Positions 35,460 through 44,215 of a DNA stretch of 44,301 nucleotides are shown one piece after another. The notes under the pieces were generated by a model, which worked only from the letters and a program-made list of their open reading frames with translations, was not told the origin of the DNA and did not search any database. The stretch lies in contig WRIE01000022.1 of NCBI GenBank assembly GCA_009782875.1, positions 1 to 44,301 of the forward strand. The letters are read 5' to 3'. A program made the position numbers and the translations under genes. Every line of letters begins with the position of its first letter. The stretch's first letter is position 1. The stretch is from Eubacteriaceae bacterium (GTDB lineage Bacteria; Bacillota; Clostridia; Eubacteriales; Anaerofustaceae).

Positions 35460-36689
35460 ATGCTGAAATTCAAAAAAAGAAAAAATCCATTCTTTAGCGG
35501 CACGAGCGTGCTGGCAATTCAATGCTCAAATAATGGCGATGGCAATTTCGCAGTATTCTGCAAAGACAAACGCCTATATTACGGAAATGAGGCTAGTGGT
35601 TTTGATTCCATCACCGTTATCGAAAATATAGGTGTGCGAAACCACCCTATTAAGATTTATTGCCATCATCCTTACATTTGCGTAAGCGAGCAGTATGGTT
35701 TAAACGCTGCTGTTATCAATGTAAATGAAGGTGTAGCCTCAAAGCTTGCCCGTAAAGACAGCCAGAACGGTGTATCAAGCTATTCCATAGGGTTTCTAGA
35801 ATGTAGTGGCCGCACCTTGCTTTTGTACCAAACCCAGTACAACAGGCTCGATATAATCGATTTGTCGACATGGCAGCTGATTACGCCCCGTAGCGTGTAT
35901 TATGGCTGGACTGGAGAAATGTATTTTAACGGGCGCAGGCTCAGAAAAAGGATAGCAGGTGTCAATTACATAAATTACCGCCATAGCTTGCTTTCTATAT
36001 CCCCTGACAGCAAGTCATTTCTATCAAACGGATGGGGAGTGCCACCAGAAGACAATATCCTTTTTTTTGAAACAAGCTTATTTTTGAAGGATTTCGAGCC
36101 AAGCAGGAAGCTACTTGGGTATTCTGGAAGAGAGGTTTGGGATAGGCCATGCACATTTGTAGGCAATGATATGTTTGTTATAGCAGCTGACGCCTTTGCA
36201 ATAGACAGTTCTTTGGAATTTAGCGACATAAGCCATGAATCCATACACCAACTTTTGTTCTATAAAATATCTGAAGTCAAGTCGGGCATTTTTGCGAAAA
36301 GTATCAGCACTGGCCTTGGCGCCCAGCTGGCAACTTGCTCAAAAAACATACCCTGCGATGTATTCACGTACAACAGCTACGGCCAAATTACAGGCGGAGA
36401 GCTGCATTTCGACCATGAATCTGGACATTTGATTGCTTTGTCTGAAAAAGGCGCATTTGAGCTTTCTTTGGACGGAGAAACCATCAGCTCAGATTATAGC
36501 ATCAGGCTTAATAAGAACACATCGGCTATTCGTGGCATTTATAAATGGGGGAGCCGGCCTAGGCTGTTAAATTGGCAATATGATGCCACAAACCGGGTAT
36601 TCTATAGATTTTATAATGGAATCATTGAAAAAAGAGCATTTGGCAGCAAGAGACTCGATGCAGACACAATTTGGAAAAATATTCACTAA
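35460..36689 (+). CDS. 409-aa protein of unknown function, repeat-propeller-like
   Basis: I do not recognise a named family. The sequence is beta-rich with short repeated strand-turn units (for example VLAIQCSNNGDGNFAVF, YICVSEQYG, FVGNDMFVIAAD, GHLIALSEKGAFELS), compatible with a WD40- or YVTN-like propeller. No signal peptide or membrane segment. It has a basic N-terminus (LKFKKRKNP). A decayed relative of its C-terminal third lies at 9659-10021, so this is a gene family with at least two members in the region. The ATG at 35460 has only a weak upstream GAG. A URO-D gene with its own promoter follows, so it is probably monocistronic. Confidence 0.65.
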   Translation: MLKFKKRKNPFFSGTSVLAIQCSNNGDGNFAVFCKDKRLYYGNEASGFDSITVIENIGVRNHPIKIYCHHPYICVSEQYGLNAAVINVNEGVASKLARKDSQNGVSSYSIGFLECSGRTLLLYQTQYNRLDIIDLSTWQLITPRSVYYGWTGEMYFNGRRLRKRIAGVNYINYRHSLLSISPDSKSFLSNGWGVPPEDNILFFETSLFLKDFEPSRKLLGYSGREVWDRPCTFVGNDMFVIAADAFAIDSSLEFSDISHESIHQLLFYKISEVKSGIFAKSISTGLGAQLATCSKNIPCDVFTYNSYGQITGGELHFDHESGHLIALSEKGAFELSLDGETISSDYSIRLNKNTSAIRGIYKWGSRPRLLNWQYDATNRVFYRFYNGIIEKRAFGSKRLDADTIWKNIH

Positions 36690-36703
36690 AAACATGTGTA
36701 ATC

Positions 36704-36732
36704 TTGACTTTATTTAATCCACATGCTGTAAT
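36704..36732 (+). promoter_or_regulatory. sigma-70/sigma-A type promoter of the second URO-D gene
   Basis: TTGACT at 36704-36709, a 17-nt spacer, and TGTAAT at 36727-36732; five of six bases match consensus in each box. The start of the gene is about 80 nt downstream. Confidence 0.6.
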
Positions 36733-36810
36733 TGTTTTGGCTTCCATAAGCTACAAAATATGCGCGCTTTTTAATAAGGTCGAAAAGCCAATTCCAAGGA
36801 GGAATTAATT

Positions 36811-38001
36811 ATGCCAGACCAGAAAGTGCTATACCACAAAAAACTTATCGATGACACTGTACGTTTTAACTCACCAGAGCGTGTGCCATTTTTCCCGCAC
36901 TTTTTCCTATGGGCTGCGCTAGACGCTGGCTACAAGATTTCAGAGGTTTCCGATGACTGGGATCTAAATGTCCAAGTCCAAAAGAGGTTCCATGAGACTT
37001 ACAAATTTGATGTTGCCAGAATCCAATCCGGTTTGGTTTGCCATCCGCGAAAAATGCTTGATGGCATTGGCATTGGTTTTAATGTCTTCAATGATGAGCA
37101 AGAGTCCATAGAGCTAAAGGATTTTCGTCTGCTTTTCCCTGGCGAATATGATGCATTTATGGAAGATAGGAAAAGGTTCCTATGGGAAAGCATGTTGCCC
37201 CGCAAGTTCCCTGCATGGAACGATTTGAAAGTCAAAGACCTTGTCGAGCCGTTAGAAGAGTGGAAACGCTATAACGAGCACACTGCGCAGCTAAACGAAA
37301 TGGCAATCAATGTGTTCCATTTGCCGAAATTCAATGCGTCAGGTCCTGCCCCCAACCCTGTCGATTCATTATACTTGAGCTGGGCAGGGCTAGAAGGCGC
37401 TTCTATCGATGCCCGCCGGCAGCCGGAAAAGTTTGCTCAAGCCATTGCTTTGTTGGACAGCGAGTCGACAGACCCTTTTGTCGAATTGATGAAATCTGGG
37501 AAAATTGATTCTTCTCTACACGCTTTCGACATATCATTTGGAATGTTGTCCCATAATTTCATGAGTATAAAACAGTTTGGCAAATTCTACTGGCCAACCC
37601 TCAAGAAAATCTTCGACACAGCCTTCGCCCCTGAGCAAAACTTTATCATGCACATGATGGCGCAAGGACAAATTATTCGATTGGCTGACTTTTTCCATGA
37701 CTTGCCGAAAGGGCATCTGGCAATCCAATTCGAGATGGAAAACCCGTATGAGATGCGCAAAGCTATGCCTAACATCACTGCTGTTGGGGGAATGACAACC
37801 CACTATCTTGGCAACTCCACTGTCGACGAGTGCCTTGCTTATGCACAACAATTGGTAAACGATTTGGGCAGCGGGGAAGGCGGATTTATTCTAGCGCCTG
37901 ACAAGATGATGAGCTACCGCCGCGATGCCAAGGGTGAAAACTTAAAAGCTGTTTGCGATTATATTGCCCAACTAAGTGTGCAGGAGGAAGGAAATCTATG
38001 A
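36811..38001 (+). CDS. uroporphyrinogen decarboxylase-fold (URO-D superfamily) protein
   Basis: 396 aa with URO-D-like blocks: RVPFFPHFFLWAAL near the start, HPRKMLDGIGIGFN, SFGMLSHNFMSIKQFGKFYWPTLKKIFD, and a late ITAVGGMTTHYLGNSTVDECLAYAQQLV, the substrate-barrel strands of this superfamily. It is a distant relative of the 454- and 460-aa proteins of the window. I see no MtaA-type zinc motif, and no corrinoid protein gene nearby, so the reaction is unknown. The ribosome site AAGGAGGAATTAATT-ATG is excellent, with a good promoter upstream. It overlaps the next 49-aa ORF by four bases (ATGA). Confidence 0.8.
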   Translation: MPDQKVLYHKKLIDDTVRFNSPERVPFFPHFFLWAALDAGYKISEVSDDWDLNVQVQKRFHETYKFDVARIQSGLVCHPRKMLDGIGIGFNVFNDEQESIELKDFRLLFPGEYDAFMEDRKRFLWESMLPRKFPAWNDLKVKDLVEPLEEWKRYNEHTAQLNEMAINVFHLPKFNASGPAPNPVDSLYLSWAGLEGASIDARRQPEKFAQAIALLDSESTDPFVELMKSGKIDSSLHAFDISFGMLSHNFMSIKQFGKFYWPTLKKIFDTAFAPEQNFIMHMMAQGQIIRLADFFHDLPKGHLAIQFEMENPYEMRKAMPNITAVGGMTTHYLGNSTVDECLAYAQQLVNDLGSGEGGFILAPDKMMSYRRDAKGENLKAVCDYIAQLSVQEEGNL

Positions 38002-38147
38002 GCGACAAAGCAAACTTGGAACAGAGCCTAAGCGATTATAGCAAGGCTGTTGAGGAACTATCAAAACTGCTTGATTTTTTGCCTGACGATCCAGTAGTTC
38101 GAAAAAATTATATTGACACTTTTGCTGACAGATTTATCAAGCTGTAA
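37998..38147 (+). CDS. 49-aa small protein translationally coupled to the URO-D gene
   Basis: Starts with ATG overlapping the URO-D stop (ATGA) and has AGGAGGAAGG just upstream, so it is very likely translated. The sequence is helical and charged (LEQSLSDYSKAVEELSKLL, then DDPVVRKNYIDTFADRFIKL), with no membrane segment. I know no family. It could be a small regulatory or assembly partner of the URO-D protein, or the N-terminal end of a longer gene cut by the nearby IS4 fragment 180 nt downstream. A terminator-like hairpin follows, which supports a complete gene. Confidence 0.65.
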   Translation: MSDKANLEQSLSDYSKAVEELSKLLDFLPDDPVVRKNYIDTFADRFIKL

Positions 38148-38219
38148 ATGCAAATCTTTGATCATTGAGAGGTTGTGGGCAAGGTGCTGTGTCATAAGCA
38201 GCATAGGGTTGTTTTCGTG

Positions 38220-38246
38220 AAACGGTATAGTGAAGCTATGCCGTTT
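38220..38246 (+). terminator. hairpin terminator of the URO-D operon
   Basis: Stem AAACGGTATAG / CTATGCCGTTT with one T-G pair and a 5-nt loop, followed by a T-rich stretch on the plus strand, about 70 nt after the 49-aa gene. Confidence 0.6.
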
Positions 38247-38325
38247 CTTCATTTTGCGGACCATAGAGCAGAGTGAATGGAAATATTCCCACTAGGCTGC
38301 AAGTTATGTCAAAATCCTGTCTCGT

Positions 38326-38838
38326 TTATTGCATCATAGACACCCCGCCTGCGCTCTGACTAGGAGTAAGCAGCCCATCAGGCATTTCATCAAAAAATCT
38401 TCCAATCATTTCGTCTAAATATGTGTTATTGTATGGTAATTGATTTCTGAGGAAGTTTTCCAAGTGCCTCATCAGCTCGTTAAGAACGTCCTGGAATGCC
38501 GTGTCCCTCGCCTCATCGCAGAATAGTATAAACATACCGCCAACTGTCCTAAGGTCGCTTGAATCCCTTTGTGCCTCCGCCAACATCATATCGCGAAGGA
38601 AAACTATTGCTGTGCAAGCCGTCATAGAATCAAAAGACCTGCATGAAAACTCTTTTGCCAAGCCGAGATTGCTCTTAGCGACCTTGAAGAAGACTTCCAC
38701 ATCCCAGATCCTGCCGTACAAACGCACGATTTCCTCATTCTCCAAATAGATGTCAGTAGATGCAATAGCGAGCCATTCTTTTTCCTTTTTTTGTTGCGGG
38801 CAAATATAATTTTAGCTTGACAGCTATTTCGCTTAATC
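38326..38838 (-). pseudogene. C-terminal fragment of the IS4-family transposase (copy 2)
   Basis: Reads KEWLAIASTDIYLENEEIVRLYG, then the Y-2-R-3-E-6-K region as RIWDVEVFFKVAK, then LGLAKEFSCRSFDSMTACTAIVFLR to the C-terminus (TAFQDVLNELMRHLENF). It is closely similar to copy 1 at 32795-33934, but lacks everything before the K-x-W-L-A-I block, and its 5' end (near 38760-38838) is frameshifted. The break at about 38838 abuts a beheaded methyltransferase gene on the other strand. Confidence 0.85.
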
Positions 38839-38844
38839 TCACGC

Positions 38845-39171
38845 TGTGAAGATATGCTATTCGACAGCCAAACCTTTGATGTACTCATCGCTTGCCTGGC
38901 ATATCATCACTTTTCCGACAAAAATGGGTTTGCGAAAGAAGCCGCGCATGTACTAAAGCCTAATGGGGTAGCGTATATTGTTGATCCTTGTTTCACATTG
39001 GCCGTGCGAAAAATGATCAACACTGTTATACGGAGCCAGAGAGTCGAAGGTGAATTTTTCGACCCGAATGAAATTGCCAGCGCCTTTGCGCCCTACGGCT
39101 CTAAGGAAATTGGAGCTACTATTGACGGGTATGCACAGCTTGTGAAACTGAGGGTAAAAAAATTGGCATAA
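38845..39171 (+). pseudogene. 5'-truncated UbiE-like methyltransferase
   Basis: C-terminal half of a class I SAM methyltransferase: DMLFDSQTFDVLIACLAYHHF, DKNGFAKEAAHVLKPNG, YIVDPCF, and a closing GYAQLVKLRVKK. The N-terminal part with the SAM-binding glycine motif is absent; homology begins right where the IS4 fragment stops, so the insertion and later deletion removed it. An ATG at 38854 exists but the product would lack the cofactor site. Confidence 0.7.
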
Positions 39172-39278
39172 ATACGCAAGCTTTTGAGCATTTGTCTGCA
39201 TACCACTGCGTGCAACAGTTTCCAGCGCAAAAGAAAAAACCTTCTTGTTTTCATATGCCGCTTTACAAAATGGGCAAA

Positions 39279-39335
39279 AAACTCATGGGAAGCATCCTTG
39301 CGAGTAAATTGCGCGAGTAAATTGCCCATGAGTTT
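39279..39335. repeat. 11-bp inverted repeat enclosing a 13-bp-period direct repeat
   Basis: AAACTCATGGG (39279-39289) and CCCATGAGTTT (39325-39335) are perfect inverted repeats. Their loop contains GCGAGTAAATTG twice (39300-39311 and 39313-39324). It may be the shared terminator of the convergent folC and truncated methyltransferase genes. Confidence 0.6.
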
Positions 39336-39371
39336 CAAATAGTAGTATTTTTATGCGCCTGCTTGCATGTG

Positions 39372-40697
39372 CTACTGTGTTTTGTTTTCGCCAATAATCT
39401 GGACCAACTCAGTCCTTGCAGGTCCGACGACATGGAGTGAGCCACAAAACGCATATAAGGCTTCTTTGTCATTTAAGTCAATCAAATCCCCAATTTGGCT
39501 GAAGCTTTCCAATGGTGTCGCAACGATATCGGGATGGGCAGTGCTAATGAGATTTGCCATTTCAGCGGCAGGAATCGCCCTTCTGTCATCAGGAGTCAAA
39601 GTGTAGACTTTTTCCACAACAGTCGAGAATTTATCAATTGATTCGCCAAATTGCTTGTCAGACAGCATCCCAAAGAACAAAATTGCTTTTTTCCCTGCAA
39701 AGTACCGGTTTATATTGTCGACAAATGATGATATGCCTTCAATGTTATGGCTACCGTCAAGGACAATATAGGGATTAGAGTGCATAACTTCAAAACGGCC
39801 TGTGTACCTGGCTTTTCTTAGAGCTGCTTTAATTGAGCTGGAAGGCAAATTGTAGCCTTTGCTTGCCAATACCTCGCATACTTCAAGCACATTTAGCACA
39901 TTAAATACTTGGTGCTGACCGAGAAGGGCTAGCTCGAATTCGTCAAGGCCCAGCATAGAGCCTTTTTTCGAGTATGAAATTACTTGCCCTGCTGGAGATG
40001 AGGATAAAAGGGAGATATCCGCGATATTGCCTTGGTGGACTTTTGCCTCTTTTAAGCTCGCTTGTTCTCTAATTACTTCACGGGCTCCGCCGCTAAGCAA
40101 AGGATAAATGACAACATCCCCGCCAGGTTTAATGATGCCAGACTTTTCAAATGCAATCTTTTCAACTGTGTCGCCCAATGCCCTTATGTGATCCAACCCA
40201 ATAGTTGTGAATATGGCTACCTCAGGTTTGTCAAAAACATTGGTAGCATCAAGCCTGCCACCCATACCAACTTCCACAACTGCGAAATCGACATTCTCCT
40301 GCGCAAAGTACATTAGCGCTGTTGCCACAATGATGTCGAACTCTTTGGGGGATTGGAAGCCTTCATCTATGATTGCGTCAACTGCAGGTTTGATTATAGT
40401 TGCCAATTGCGCGAGGGTTTCTTCGCTTATCAACTCATTGTTAATCTGGATCCGTTCTTCAAATTTTTCAAGGGAGGGCGATAGGTGCAGGCCTGTCTTG
40501 TATCCCGCTTCTGCCAAGATATATGATAGCATTGTGCTTGTTGACCCTTTTCCATTGGTTCCTGTGATATGCAGGACTTTCAGGTTTCTTTGTGGGTTGC
40601 CAAGCTTGTCCAATAGCCTGGTTATGTTCTCGGTTCCCAACTTTTGCCCAGAGATACGTTTTGACCTTATATATGCCCTTGCTTCAGTGTAATCCAT
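39372..40697 (-). CDS. folC: bifunctional dihydrofolate synthase / folylpolyglutamate synthase
   Basis: ATP-dependent addition of glutamate to dihydropteroate and to reduced folates. Mur-ligase family. From the ATG at 40697 the protein is 441 aa and starts DYTEARAYI like other FolC proteins; an ATG 9 codons earlier has no ribosome site. The P-loop is GTNGKGS at 46-52, followed by the family-typical GLHLSPSLEKFEERI, VEVGMGGRLDATNVF (carbamylated lysine region follows), TTIGLDHIRALG and the C-terminal domain start VLDGSHNIEG. Monocistronic; convergent with the truncated methyltransferase. Confidence 0.95.
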   Translation of the reverse strand: MDYTEARAYIRSKRISGQKLGTENITRLLDKLGNPQRNLKVLHITGTNGKGSTSTMLSYILAEAGYKTGLHLSPSLEKFEERIQINNELISEETLAQLATIIKPAVDAIIDEGFQSPKEFDIIVATALMYFAQENVDFAVVEVGMGGRLDATNVFDKPEVAIFTTIGLDHIRALGDTVEKIAFEKSGIIKPGGDVVIYPLLSGGAREVIREQASLKEAKVHQGNIADISLLSSSPAGQVISYSKKGSMLGLDEFELALLGQHQVFNVLNVLEVCEVLASKGYNLPSSSIKAALRKARYTGRFEVMHSNPYIVLDGSHNIEGISSFVDNINRYFAGKKAILFFGMLSDKQFGESIDKFSTVVEKVYTLTPDDRRAIPAAEMANLISTAHPDIVATPLESFSQIGDLIDLNDKEALYAFCGSLHVVGPARTELVQIIGENKTQ

Positions 40698-41510
40698 GTG
40701 CTCGCAATCCTCATCCTTTTCCATAAGTATTTTAATCTTGCATCGATTATAGCATGGAGAAGCTAGAAGGAGTTTAGAAAGTTTTTTGATTGTTGCAAAA
40801 GCATAGAATAATTATTAATACAAAATCTATTTTGGCAAATACTAGTTATTGACTAAGTATTTTCGTTTTATTTATCGCTTTAAATTTATATGTAAATGAA
40901 ACTATATATGAAAAGATGATGTCCCAAACCCAATACCCTATGCCCCACATATAGCATGTGTCTCCAAGAACAGCCACTGCGCTGCCACTGGACACAATCC
41001 ACTCATGCTAAAGCTTGGCAGAAATTTGATCTAGGAATATGGTATAATAGTGTTAGACATGTTTTGTCAAATCTTGATTTTCGAAATACCTCATTTCAAT
41101 TTTCTTGCTGGTTTCTCCCGATGCCTTAAACATGCAAAACAAAAGGGGGGGAGTTTTGTAATAAACGATTAATGGTTGGATAAAGAATTATTGATACTGC
41201 AGCTTCTGGCATGCAAGCCCTGTTTTATGGCTAAATTGTTTGCTTGCCATAATCAAAAGCGGTTTGGCTAATTATTTACTATGGGGCACCTTGTGAAAAT
41301 ACCCTCAATGGCATGCCACTGGTTTGGATTCGAGCAACCCATACTATTCGAAGTTGTGCCTTTCAGCTCCATTTGACGCTGTTTTTGATATCTATGCTCA
41401 TTTAGGCGATTTGAGGCTTCAACATTATCCGGCTTGCATCAGGCGCCTGCCCGATAAGTTCAAATGGCATAGCATTGATTTATATACAATAACTATTATT
41501 TGGAGGAAAA
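40698..41510. other. long intergenic region between folC and the SDR gene
   Basis: About 810 bp, divergent, with no supportable gene. An extended -10 element, TG-G-TATAAT, lies at 41040-41048 on the plus strand without a clear -35. It could start the long leader of the SDR gene or a small RNA. An AAAAGGGGGGGAG stretch at about 41141 is noted but has no start codon partner. Confidence 0.4.
41040..41048 (+). promoter_or_regulatory. candidate extended -10 promoter element
   Basis: TGGTATAAT matches the TGnTATAAT extended -10 exactly. No good -35 at 17 bp. The nearest downstream gene on this strand begins at 41511. Confidence 0.35.
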
Positions 41511-42407
41511 ATGGGCGATTTAAAGCGGATTGCAATCACAGGAGCCAACCAGGGCTTAGGGTTTGAATGCGCAAAAACATTGGCTAAAGAGTCCAAAAGC
41601 AACCAAATCGTTATGGCTTGCAGAAGCCTTGAAAGGGCGCAAGAAGCCCGCAAGCAAATTATTAGCGAGACCGGAAACGAAAACATTGATATTGTTGAGC
41701 TTGATTTGAGTTCTTTGGAGTCTGTAAGAAAAGGCGTAGCGCAAATTATCCAGGAAGGCCTTGTGCCAATTGATGTTTTGGTGTTGAATGCCGGGATTGG
41801 CGGCAGGCATTCCGGCATTAGCCCAGACGGGTTTGAGCTTATCTTTGCCACAAACCATTTAGGCCACTTTTTATTGACCTTGTTGTTGTTGCCACATATA
41901 ACGGATCCTGGCAGAATACTGACCGTATCTAGCGCAATGAACGATCCAAGGCCCCATGGCCGACTGGCCTGGCCTGGAGCTGCGGCACTGGCTGCGCCGA
42001 ATGAGGATCAAAGCAGGTATAGCTATTCCAAACTGTGCAACCTCTATTTTGCTTACGAGTTGTCAAGACGGCTTGCAAGACTGGGCAAAAAAATTACAGT
42101 GAATGCCTTCAATCCTGGGTTGATGGTAGAAACAAACTTCACTGGCCTGCCAAGGGATGGTAGCAGGATCCAAATGGATAATGAAGGCATCGGGCACCAA
42201 GGGTATGTGGATGTTTCAGGGGCTGCCTTGGCAGCTATGGCAATTGATGACTACCATGGCAAGGAAAGCGCTAAGTACAACGATAGAGGCACTATAATCG
42301 ATAGTTCGCCATTGTCCCATAATAAGGAGAACGCCCTTGATTTATGGGAAGCCAGCATTAAATACTCTGGCATCATGGTTGGGGAAACCGTGGATGGTGT
42401 CTTATAG
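41511..42407 (+). CDS. short-chain dehydrogenase/reductase, protochlorophyllide-reductase/retinol-dehydrogenase-like
   Basis: 298 aa. Classical SDR: coenzyme motif TGANQGLG at 10-17, acidic DLSS turn after the second helix, NAG, the ATNHLGHFLL strand, catalytic serine in TVSSAM, and YSYSKLCN with catalytic Tyr and Lys. The long loop and the FNPGLMVETNF segment fit the retinol dehydrogenase / light-independent-type POR-like subgroup, which prefers NADP(H). The substrate is unknown; a photosynthetic role is not suggested by anything here. GGAGG lies 5 nt before the ATG. Single gene followed by a strong terminator. Confidence 0.9.
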   Translation: MGDLKRIAITGANQGLGFECAKTLAKESKSNQIVMACRSLERAQEARKQIISETGNENIDIVELDLSSLESVRKGVAQIIQEGLVPIDVLVLNAGIGGRHSGISPDGFELIFATNHLGHFLLTLLLLPHITDPGRILTVSSAMNDPRPHGRLAWPGAAALAAPNEDQSRYSYSKLCNLYFAYELSRRLARLGKKITVNAFNPGLMVETNFTGLPRDGSRIQMDNEGIGHQGYVDVSGAALAAMAIDDYHGKESAKYNDRGTIIDSSPLSHNKENALDLWEASIKYSGIMVGETVDGVL

Positions 42408-42528
42408 CGCTCTTGCATTGCGGATTCGAACGGATGGAAATAGCCTAAAACAACTTGCCAATGAGCTCAACGGCAATTCCACGAAATAATACAATACTGT
42501 TTTGAGCTAGTGAAAATTGCAAACAATC

Positions 42529-42584
42529 AAATAAAGAAGAGCCGGGATCCTTGTTGCCAAGGGATTCCTGGCTCTTCTTTATTT
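42529..42584. terminator. bidirectional rho-independent terminator
   Basis: Outer 15-bp perfect stem AAATAAAGAAGAGCC / GGCTCTTCTTTATTT extended inward, with A/T-rich ends that give a T-run on both strands. It sits between the convergent SDR and URO-D genes. Confidence 0.85.
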
Positions 42585-42688
42585 AATTGTTTGGCTTTGT
42601 TCTTGAAATGCAAAATTATTACTGGCAGCGCTCCGGCTTACGGCAGCAATTCCATCAAGCCATTTAGAGCCAGGACATAGATAAAAAG

Positions 42689-44071
42689 CTACACGCTTAA
42701 ATTGAGGTTGATGCTCATCATAGTGTTGTAGTAGTTTTCAAAGCGGGCTTTTGCAGAATCTGGGGTATAGGGGTATTTTGCTTTGAACTCCTCCCAGTTA
42801 AATGCATATTTGCTCTCCAGCTTTGGCGTCTCCTCAATCTTGAAGTTCTCCACATTCAGCAGCGTTCCATAGGGCTGTCCTGGATTGTCGTAAACAGCGT
42901 AGTTGCGAAGGGTATCAGCAATTGCGCAATAGTTGTCCATAACGATGTCGCTTGCTACTATAGGTCCTTTGTCAAATCCAAACATGTAGCCTCCGCCTGG
43001 TAGCATAATGTCTAGGAACTTTTTGACTTCGTCGATATTCTCTTGCCTAGTCTTTGTTCTGGCATAGATCAATGGGTACAAGCCGCCAATAAAATGTTTC
43101 TTTGAAAGCTTGTCTTTTATTTGTTGCGCACTGTCAAAACCATATTCAAAGCGCATGATTTGGCCAGCAGGGAAGTCTTGCAGGATATCAAGGTAACGCA
43201 TCCAGTCGTGCTCGTTGAAGTGGCTGACCCTGGATCCTCTTGCCGCATATTGCTCTACCATCTTTAAATATGACGGCAACCAAATTTCAACATAATCTTT
43301 CTCCCGCATGAATGTGGGCATGTGCAAAGGTATGTTCACATTCCCTTGCGGCGCAGGCATCTGTGGGAGGCCCCATAGGAACATAAGCGGATAAACTGCT
43401 TCGCATGCTGCAAAGACTCTTTCACGGTTGCGCCTTATGTCTTTGGAAAACCCCGAGAAACTCCTTAGCTGGTCAGCAACAAAATCACATGGCGCAACTG
43501 TCGCACCACCAGATCCCCTTGGCGCTCCGGTATAGTATCCGTACTCTGCCATCAGTTTTGCGATTGTCGGGCCGATGGCTGCGCCATCATCAATTTTTGA
43601 GAGGATTGACATATGTACCGCATTTGCCCTTTTGACTGGATCGTCAAGGCCCATGGCTTTTTGCTGCCGTGGCACAACAATCTCGAGCACTGTCGCATAT
43701 GCGTCTTCGATCAACGCGTCATATTCATCTTCAAATAAACCGACGACTTCTGGGTGTTGGATAAACCCCCCTGCCCCCATCACAAATGACTGGCTCTCCA
43801 TAAATTGGAAAAACATTGGTGTGCGGGTCCATTGCCCAACACCGCCCACCGGGCAAGTGTCTGAATATAGGGTTGCACAAATTTTTTCCATTTCGCCTGC
43901 AAGCAGGGAGTAGTCGTATTGGAAGTCAAAGAAATCAATCCCTCCTCGCTCAGCTAAAATGTGGTGCGCTATCGACATTTGGACAGGCATCCTCTTTGGG
44001 ATTATGTTTGAGAAATAATCGTCATAGAGTTTTATCCGCTCGTCCTGCAGTGTTTTTATGTCATTTTCCAT
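42689..44071 (-). CDS. uroporphyrinogen decarboxylase-fold (URO-D superfamily) protein
   Basis: 460 aa and a clear paralogue of the 454-aa protein at 16209-17573: FSNIIPKRMPVQ, LRSFSGFSKDIRRNR, FMREKDYVEIW, NEHDWMRYLDILQDFP, KLSKKHFIGGLYPLI, YMFGFDKGPIVASDIV and NYAVYDNPGQPYG align block by block. This suggests a family-specific substrate site rather than uroporphyrinogen. No zinc-binding HxC motif and no haem genes nearby. The ATG at 44071 has GGAGGG upstream. A TATAAT (minus sense, 44129-44134) lies about 60 nt upstream of the start but without a good -35. Reaction unknown; methyl-group chemistry is a family-based guess. Confidence 0.8.
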   Translation of the reverse strand: MENDIKTLQDERIKLYDDYFSNIIPKRMPVQMSIAHHILAERGGIDFFDFQYDYSLLAGEMEKICATLYSDTCPVGGVGQWTRTPMFFQFMESQSFVMGAGGFIQHPEVVGLFEDEYDALIEDAYATVLEIVVPRQQKAMGLDDPVKRANAVHMSILSKIDDGAAIGPTIAKLMAEYGYYTGAPRGSGGATVAPCDFVADQLRSFSGFSKDIRRNRERVFAACEAVYPLMFLWGLPQMPAPQGNVNIPLHMPTFMREKDYVEIWLPSYLKMVEQYAARGSRVSHFNEHDWMRYLDILQDFPAGQIMRFEYGFDSAQQIKDKLSKKHFIGGLYPLIYARTKTRQENIDEVKKFLDIMLPGGGYMFGFDKGPIVASDIVMDNYCAIADTLRNYAVYDNPGQPYGTLLNVENFKIEETPKLESKYAFNWEEFKAKYPYTPDSAKARFENYYNTMMSINLNLSV

Positions 44072-44215
44072 GTTTGTCTCCCTCCTAGTATTTTATTCAA
44101 ATTTGAACTCTGTTTAATTTACTCTACAATTATATCGAAATAATAAGCGCATTTCAGCCCAATTAATTGAAATTTTGCAGTTATACTCGATGACGAAAAG
44201 ATTTTCCACTCGATA

